Positions 6,136 to 10,099 of a stretch of 10,099 nucleotides of DNA are shown one piece after another. Source of the DNA: Bacillota bacterium. Lineage in GTDB: Bacteria; Bacillota; Clostridia; Christensenellales; CAG-138. Made by a program: the position numbers and the translations under genes. The stretch spans positions 1 through 10,099 of the forward strand of contig JAEXFV010000004.1 of assembly GCA_023451115.1 (NCBI GenBank). The letters are read 5' to 3'. A model generated the notes under the pieces. The model saw only the letters and a list, made by a program, of their open reading frames with translations. It was not told the origin of the DNA and did not search any database. Each line of letters opens with the position of its first letter. Positions within the stretch are counted from its first letter, which is position 1.

Positions 6136-7014
6136 ATGGAATACGCCATATCGGTGAAAAACCTGACAAAGCAGTATGAAAGCTTTGTGTTAAAGAATAT
6201 TACGTTTTCCTTGCCAAACGGATGTATATTAGGCCTAATTGGAGAAAACGGAGCAGGGAAAACCACTACCATTCGCTTGCTGTTAAACATGCTAAAGCGG
6301 GATAGCGGCACAATATCCCTGTTGGGACTGGATAATATTCAACAAGAAGCGGCAATTAAGAAGCAAGTAGGCGTAGTACTGGACGATTGCTTTTTCCATG
6401 AAAGTTTAAACGCAAAAGACGTGGCCACTATTTTTTCCGGCATTTACCCGGATTGGGATAATAGCCTTTTTGATGCGCTGATAAAAAAATTTAACCTGCC
6501 TGTAAAAAAGGCGGTGAAAGAGTTATCCCGGGGTATGAAGCAAAAGTTAAATATTGCAGCGGCTTTAGGTCATCGCCCAAAACTATTGATTTTGGACGAA
6601 GCGACCAGCGGCCTTGATCCGGTCATCCGAGATGAAATACTGGATATGCTGCGGGATTTTATTCAAGATGAGACCCATAGCGTACTGTTAAGTTCTCATA
6701 TTACCAGCGATCTAGAAAAAATTGCAGATTATATCGCATTTTTACACAAAGGGCAGTTATTATTTTGCGAAGAAAAAGATGATCTTTTATTCCGCCATGG
6801 CGTTTTACAATGCTCTCACCAGGATGTTGCAAAACTAAATCCTCAGATCATTATTGGAAGGCACAACAGCGCTTTTGGTGTGGAATTGCTGGTAAACGAC
6901 AGGGAGCAGGCCCATCGAACCTTGCCACAGGCCCCGATCCAGGGCGCAACCTTAGAGGATATTATGCTATTTGAAGTGAAAAAGGAGGCAAACTATGAAG
7001 GGATTAATCGTTAA
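6136..7014 (+). CDS. ABC transporter ATP-binding protein (GntR-linked, YtrB/BcrA-like)
   Basis: This is the cytoplasmic ATPase of an ABC-2 type transporter, 292 residues long. Motifs in order: an aromatic Tyr14 stacking position, Walker A GENGAGKTT (36-44), signature LSRGMKQK (130-137), Walker B LLILDEATSGLDP (150-162) with catalytic Glu155, and switch His188 in LLSSHI. The Q-loop position reads GVVLDDCFFHESL without a glutamine, which appears usual in this GntR-linked subgroup rather than a defect. Residues after about 220 form a C-terminal extension of unknown role. Its ribosome site AAGGAG (6120-6125) overlaps the end of the regulator gene. The last 20 bases overlap the permease gene. Related cassettes (ytrABC and similar) respond to cell-wall antibiotics or envelope stress; the substrate here is not known. 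Confidence 0.94.
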   Translation: MEYAISVKNLTKQYESFVLKNITFSLPNGCILGLIGENGAGKTTTIRLLLNMLKRDSGTISLLGLDNIQQEAAIKKQVGVVLDDCFFHESLNAKDVATIFSGIYPDWDNSLFDALIKKFNLPVKKAVKELSRGMKQKLNIAAALGHRPKLLILDEATSGLDPVIRDEILDMLRDFIQDETHSVLLSSHITSDLEKIADYIAFLHKGQLLFCEEKDDLLFRHGVLQCSHQDVAKLNPQIIIGRHNSAFGVELLVNDREQAHRTLPQAPIQGATLEDIMLFEVKKEANYEGINR

Positions 7015-7630
7015 AGATATCCTGGTATTGAAACGCTATTTGCTCATCTTTTTAGGATTCTTTGTAGCCTATTCGTTTTTTACCTTGCTTGTCATGCAGG
7101 ATTCTGCCTCTCTGATTGGCTTCATGATCGTGATTGCCAGCATTATATTAGCCGTAACCAGCTTTGCCTATGATGACCAGGCAAAGTGGTGGCGTTATTG
7201 TACCGCTCTCCCTGTAACGGCTACGCAAGTGATAGCAAGCAAATATATCTTAATGATTTTTCTCGGGTTAAGCGGCGCAATCGTTTCTTTCTTATTGATA
7301 TATAGCGCTAACCTCATCCAAAGCACGGTGTTCAGTGTGGAGGAGACGTTGCTGCAAACCTTATATTTACTGTGTATCGCCTGGCTGCTTATCTCGTTTT
7401 TTATTCCACTCATCATTAAATTTGGCACAGAGAAGGCACGGTTTATTATATTGTTGATTGCGCTACTCCCGATCATACTATCTACTCTTTTAAAAGAGAA
7501 CACTCCGTATTTTCCCAGTGAAGAAAAAATGAATGCGGTATTAGGATATCTGCCCGTAATTTCCTCCTGCGCACTGCTGATTTCCTGCATGATATCCTGC
7601 AAAATCTATCGTAAAAAATGCCGAAGTTAG
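6995..7630 (+). CDS. ABC-2 family transporter permease
   Basis: This 211-residue integral membrane protein partners the preceding ATPase. About six hydrophobic segments are visible: roughly residues 14-34, 39-58, 81-106, 118-141, 150-163 and 184-203. A cytoplasmic loop between the second and third contains SFAYDDQAKWWRYCTALPVT, then ASKYI, matching the conserved SYDD-x-W-x-x-x-x-x-x-P-V...KY pattern of the ABC2_membrane_5 (PF13346) group. The start ATG 6995 has a perfect AAGGAGG (6982-6988) with a 6-base gap and overlaps the ATPase gene by 20 bases. It is the only permease, so the transporter is probably a homodimer. It ends the operon; no convincing terminator follows, so some read-through into guaB is possible. 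Confidence 0.88.
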   Translation: MKGLIVKDILVLKRYLLIFLGFFVAYSFFTLLVMQDSASLIGFMIVIASIILAVTSFAYDDQAKWWRYCTALPVTATQVIASKYILMIFLGLSGAIVSFLLIYSANLIQSTVFSVEETLLQTLYLLCIAWLLISFFIPLIIKFGTEKARFIILLIALLPIILSTLLKENTPYFPSEEKMNAVLGYLPVISSCALLISCMISCKIYRKKCRS

Positions 7631-7642
7631 CGCCATCAGGCA

Positions 7643-7671
7643 TTGACATTATGCATTCGCTCCTGTAAACT
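7643..7671 (+). promoter_or_regulatory. Predicted guaB promoter
   Basis: A perfect TTGACA (7643-7648) and TAAACT (7666-7671, 4/6 match, preceded by TG) are 17 bases apart. The implied start near 7678 leaves a leader of only about 30 bases. That is too short for a purine riboswitch, so any control by guanine nucleotides would have to act by another route. Confidence 0.6.
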
Positions 7672-7692
7672 GATACGAAAATTAGCATATTA

Positions 7693-7700
7693 GGGGAGGA
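7693..7700 (+). promoter_or_regulatory. Ribosome binding site that fixes the guaB start
   Basis: GGGGAGGA lies 8 bases before ATG 7709. The in-frame ATG at 7700 begins on the last base of this site and so cannot be served by it. The GTG at 7705 is out of frame. Confidence 0.75.
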
Positions 7701-7708
7701 TGCCGTGT

Positions 7709-9181
7709 ATGCAAGAGAAAGTTTTACCACAAAATAAAATCATAATGGATGGGCTGACGTTTGATGATGTATTGCTGATCCCCCAGGAGTCCAGCGTTAC
7801 ACCAAATAATGTCAGCCTTTCTACTTCTCTGACCAAAGAAATCAAATTAAACGTTCCTTTGCTTTCTGCCGCTATGGATACTGTGACTGAAGCGCGTTTA
7901 GCAATTGCGATGGCTCGCATGGGCGGAATTGGCATTATTCATAAAAATATGTCTATTGAAGAGCAGGCATCCAATGTGGATAAGGTAAAGCGTTCGGAAC
8001 ACGGCGTTATCGTCGATCCATTTTTTCTTTCTCCGGATCACTTGGTTTCGGACGCATTGGCGCTCATGGCAAAATATCGTATTTCCGGCGTGCCCATTAC
8101 GGTGGACGGTAAGTTAGTTGGCATCCTCACTAACCGTGATTTGCGCTTTTTGGAACGGGAAGACATTCCAATTCGCTGTTTGATGACCAGTGAAAACCTG
8201 ATTACTGCTCCAGAGGGGACAACCCTTCCGCAAGCGAAAGAAATTTTGCGCAAGCACCGGATTGAAAAGTTGCCCATCGTAGATAAAGAGGGCTATCTTA
8301 AGGGCTTAATTACCATAAAAGATATTGAAAAAGCCATTCAATATCCAGATTCTGCAAAGGATTCTGGCGGCCGTCTATTGGCTGGCGCAGCGGTGGGTGT
8401 TTCCAAGGATACGTTACCTCGTGTAGAAGCGTTAATTGCGGCTAAAGTAGACGTAATTGCGGTGGATACCGCCCACGGCCACAGTAAGGGTGTGCTGGAA
8501 ACCATTAAAGAGTTGAGAAAGTTATTCCCTCATTTGCAGATCATTGCAGGAAACGTAGCCACAGCGGCTGCCACGGAAGCTTTGATTGAGGCTGGCGTTT
8601 CCGCAGTAAAGGTTGGGATTGGCCCCGGTAGCATTTGTACCACTCGCGTTGTTGCCGGCATTGGCGTACCGCAGATTACTGCCATTATGGAATGCGCCAG
8701 AGCCGCAGCACCTCACGGGATTCCCATCATTGCCGATGGCGGTGTCAAATATTCAGGAGATATTACCAAAGCCATTGCGGCAGGTGCAAATTGCGTTATG
8801 TTAGGTTCCCTACTGGCCGGCACTGATGAGAGCCCGGGAGAAACAGAAATTTACCAGGGCCGTCGCTTTAAGGTATACCGTGGCATGGGTTCATTAGGCG
8901 CGATGGAGAAGGGCAGCAAGGATCGGTATTTCCAGGAGGATGCGAAAAAATTGGTGCCTGAAGGGGTAGAAGGCCGGGTTCCTTACAAAGGGCCTTTGGG
9001 TGAGACCGTTTTTCAACTGTGCGGCGGATTGCGCAGCGGCATGGGTTATTGTGGTGCGGCTACCATTGATGACTTGCGCATCCATGGCCAATTTGTCCGC
9101 ATTACGGGTGCCGGCCTAGCCGAAAGCCACCCACATGATGTGTACATTACCAAAGAGGCGCCTAATTACTCTGTGCGATAA
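7709..9181 (+). CDS. guaB: IMP dehydrogenase (GuaB)
   Basis: GuaB oxidises IMP to XMP with NAD+, the rate-limiting step of guanine nucleotide synthesis, as a cytoplasmic tetramer. The protein has 490 residues, the usual bacterial length. Order of elements: N-terminal barrel start LTFDDVLLIPQES and PLLSAAMDTVTEARLAIAMA; a pair of CBS domains at about 95-210 (SPDHLVSDALALMAKYRISG, HRIEKLPIVD); then the rest of the TIM barrel with AVDTAHGHS. The catalytic loop is GIGPGSICTTR, with nucleophile Cys310. ADGGVKYSGDITKAIAAGAN binds the IMP phosphate. The mobile flap region includes GMGSLGAM and YFQE. The start is ATG 7709, set by GGGGAGGA. It is monocistronic, with its own promoter and a terminator 33 bases after the stop. 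Together with deoB and punA it makes purine metabolism a theme of the window. Confidence 0.98.
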   Translation: MQEKVLPQNKIIMDGLTFDDVLLIPQESSVTPNNVSLSTSLTKEIKLNVPLLSAAMDTVTEARLAIAMARMGGIGIIHKNMSIEEQASNVDKVKRSEHGVIVDPFFLSPDHLVSDALALMAKYRISGVPITVDGKLVGILTNRDLRFLEREDIPIRCLMTSENLITAPEGTTLPQAKEILRKHRIEKLPIVDKEGYLKGLITIKDIEKAIQYPDSAKDSGGRLLAGAAVGVSKDTLPRVEALIAAKVDVIAVDTAHGHSKGVLETIKELRKLFPHLQIIAGNVATAAATEALIEAGVSAVKVGIGPGSICTTRVVAGIGVPQITAIMECARAAAPHGIPIIADGGVKYSGDITKAIAAGANCVMLGSLLAGTDESPGETEIYQGRRFKVYRGMGSLGAMEKGSKDRYFQEDAKKLVPEGVEGRVPYKGPLGETVFQLCGGLRSGMGYCGAATIDDLRIHGQFVRITGAGLAESHPHDVYITKEAPNYSVR

Positions 9182-9201
9182 TGTAAAGCGCTATTTCTAA
9201 A

Positions 9202-9231
9202 TTGCATTTACTATATCCCTTGCGTTACAAT
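9202..9231 (+). promoter_or_regulatory. Possible promoter for the LarE-like gene, inside the guaB terminator
   Basis: TACAAT (9226-9231, 5/6 match to -10) lies in the terminator loop, with TTGCAT (9202-9207, 3/6 match to -35) 18 bases upstream. Transcription would begin around 9238, within the right arm of the hairpin, giving a leader of about 28 bases. The -35 box is poor, so this is tentative. Confidence 0.4.
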
Positions 9232-9248
9232 AATAGCAAGGGATTTTT
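9215..9248 (+). terminator. Intrinsic terminator after guaB
   Basis: ATCCCTTGC (9215-9223) pairs perfectly with GCAAGGGAT (9236-9244) around a 12-base AT-rich loop, followed by a run of T bases (9244-9248). The downstream gene's ribosome site, AGGAG (9252-9256), follows directly. Confidence 0.8.
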
Positions 9249-9265
9249 ATTAGGAGTTTGTTGGG

Positions 9266-9859
9266 ATGAAATTACAGGAATATCTCAAAAAATTTAGCCG
9301 CCTCGCAGTTGCTCTATCCGGTGATATGAACAGCGCCTTGCTTTTGCGTGAAGCAGCAGCAGCCTTGGGCCCTGAGCGTGTTTTGGCTATCACCGCAAAA
9401 ACAGAATTGATAGCGGAAACGCAATTGGAAATGATAAGAAAAATAGCGCAATTCGCTGATGTATCCCATGTGGTTGTTCCAGTCTCTTTATTAGAGGATG
9501 ATATGGTACGACAAAACGGGCCATTGCGGTGCTATTACTGTAAACGCCATATCTTTCGCGCCATCCGGCAGGAAGCCTGGCTCAGAGGATATCCAATGGT
9601 TGCAGAAGGTTCGTATATGGCCAATCATGAGGATAGCAATGGGCTTATTCTGGAGCTTTTCGCAGATTTACAAATTATCAGCCCTTTTATTGCCTGCCAA
9701 ATGGATTTGCGTGATATCTGCTCCTTGCGTTTGGACGAATCGCTCGATGCAAAAAGCAGCAGCCATTCATGTTTGGCACGGGAAATCCCCTGCGGAACGC
9801 CAATTACAGAAGAGGCCCTGGAGCAACTGGAATACAAAAGAAAGGTTAAAATATTGTAG
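9266..9859 (+). CDS. Divergent, short LarE-like PP-loop protein
   Basis: The protein is 197 residues, starting at ATG 9266 with AGGAG 9 bases upstream. It resembles LarE, the PP-loop enzyme that adenylylates and then donates cysteine sulfur to make the nickel-pincer nucleotide of lactate racemase. Matches are the N-terminal strand LAVALSG, NGPLRCYYCKRHIF (Cys89, Cys92), ISPF at 138-141, and SCLAREIPCGTPITEEAL (168-185), which aligns with the family's ACLASRIPYG-x-IT-x-E-x-L with Cys169 at the conserved cysteine. Departures are strong. The SGGxDS ATP loop reads SGDMNS (18-23), the conserved Arg after CLAS is Glu173, and the roughly 70-residue C-terminal domain is missing (LarE is normally about 260-275 residues). 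The three family cysteines are kept. No larA, larB or larC is nearby. The frame is open, but function is uncertain: it may be a degenerate copy or a repurposed cysteine-based protein. Confidence 0.7.
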   Translation: MKLQEYLKKFSRLAVALSGDMNSALLLREAAAALGPERVLAITAKTELIAETQLEMIRKIAQFADVSHVVVPVSLLEDDMVRQNGPLRCYYCKRHIFRAIRQEAWLRGYPMVAEGSYMANHEDSNGLILELFADLQIISPFIACQMDLRDICSLRLDESLDAKSSSHSCLAREIPCGTPITEEALEQLEYKRKVKIL

Positions 9860-9872
9860 TGCCGTTGCCCCT

Positions 9873-10096
9873 TTATTCCTTTCTGTGTTTTTTGATTGCC
9901 TGCGTTTTTTCAAGATGATGTATGCCGCGCACCAAGGCGATATAGACAGGGGTAAATAATGTAAAGCTGATCATGTCGGTGGGATACGGCCCGAAAACAC
10001 GTCCTGTAATTGCCGCTACGACCATGGAAAGCGGCATAAATGCGCAAGAGCAATATTCAGCCAGTTGTTAATAAACGGCCGACACATGGAAATTAG
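9873..10096 (-). pseudogene. Probable frameshifted membrane-protein remnant (minus strand, partial)
   Basis: On the minus strand, one frame (10037 down to the stop at 9873-9875) encodes 54 residues, starting MPLSMVVAAITGRVFGPYPT, continuing through a hydrophobic stretch FTLFTPVYIALV and ending in a basic tail IKKHRKE. Just upstream, another frame (10096 to about 10045) encodes RPFINNWLNIALAH before running into a stop. Joining them across a single-base shift near 10040-10048 gives a continuous membrane-like segment. Its W-x-N...P-L-S...R-x-F pattern faintly recalls DUF2798-type membrane proteins. Stops occur in all three minus frames close to the window edge, so decay is more likely than one isolated error. 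The family suggestion is weak. No terminator was seen between this and the convergent LarE-like gene. Confidence 0.35.
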
Positions 10097-10099
10097 TCA

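Noticed and set aside
7618..7643. Terminator after the ABC permease gene
   Set aside because: Only a 5-base stem (ATGCC/GGCAT) with a long loop and no T tract.
7631..7708. Purine riboswitch or guanine-responsive leader upstream of guaB
   Set aside because: The gap is only 78 bases and the predicted leader about 30; none of the conserved purine-aptamer loop sequences is visible.
9498..9959. A 153-residue + strand open frame overlapping the LarE-like gene, possibly its frameshifted C-terminus
   Set aside because: Its translation is a shadow of the LarE-like frame. The part past 9859 does not show the R-V-R...R-I-E pattern expected of the LarE C-terminal domain, so a simple frameshift is not supported.
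1..10099. CRISPR array, insertion sequence, tRNA/rRNA, or phage attachment site
   Set aside because: No spaced direct repeats, transposase-like frames with terminal repeats, cloverleaf sequences or integrase genes were seen on either strand.

Overview
The window looks like a chromosomal segment of a low-to-mid GC member of the Bacillota, most likely of the class Clostridia. The evidence is strong AGGAGG-type ribosome sites, TTGACA/TATAAT-type promoters, use of a TTG start, a SpoIIM-like C-terminus at the left edge, the gene run deoB-punA-dacF-like, and the pairing of a small M50 protease with scpA-scpB. Almost everything is on the + strand and tightly packed. Only the last ~240 bases, which hold a broken-looking minus-strand remnant, depart from this.

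Layout, left to right. (1) 1-68: tail of a probable spoIIM. (2) 159-2163: deoB (phosphopentomutase) and punA (purine nucleoside phosphorylase), a two-gene nucleoside salvage operon with its own promoter and terminator. (3) 2281-3459: a secreted D,D-carboxypeptidase-family (peptidase S11, DacF-like) protein in which all three active-site motifs are altered; it ends at a perfect terminator palindrome. (4) 3574-5615: an operon of a site-2-protease-family membrane metallopeptidase followed by scpA and scpB, the kleisin and winged-helix subunits of the SMC condensin. Its predicted promoter has its -35 box in the apex of the preceding terminator. (5) 5757-7630: a self-contained YtrA-type GntR repressor, ABC ATPase and ABC-2 permease operon, with a 43-base near-perfect operator palindrome over the promoter. 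(6) 7709-9181: guaB (IMP dehydrogenase), monocistronic. (7) 9266-9859: a short, divergent LarE-like PP-loop protein that keeps the family cysteines but has lost the canonical PP-loop residues and the C-terminal domain. (8) 9860-10099: a probable decayed membrane-protein gene on the minus strand.

Functionally the window is mostly housekeeping: nucleoside phosphorolysis and guanine nucleotide synthesis (deoB, punA, guaB), chromosome segregation (scpAB), and envelope or sporulation functions (spoIIM tail, DacF-like protein, M50 protease). The accessory part is the GntR/ABC cassette, likely an inducible envelope-stress or antimicrobial-response exporter. The points most worth following up are the two intact genes whose catalytic motifs have degenerated (2281-3459 and 9266-9859), the large operator palindrome, and two places where a promoter is folded into a terminator. 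No CRISPR array, tRNA, rRNA, insertion sequence or riboswitch was recognised.
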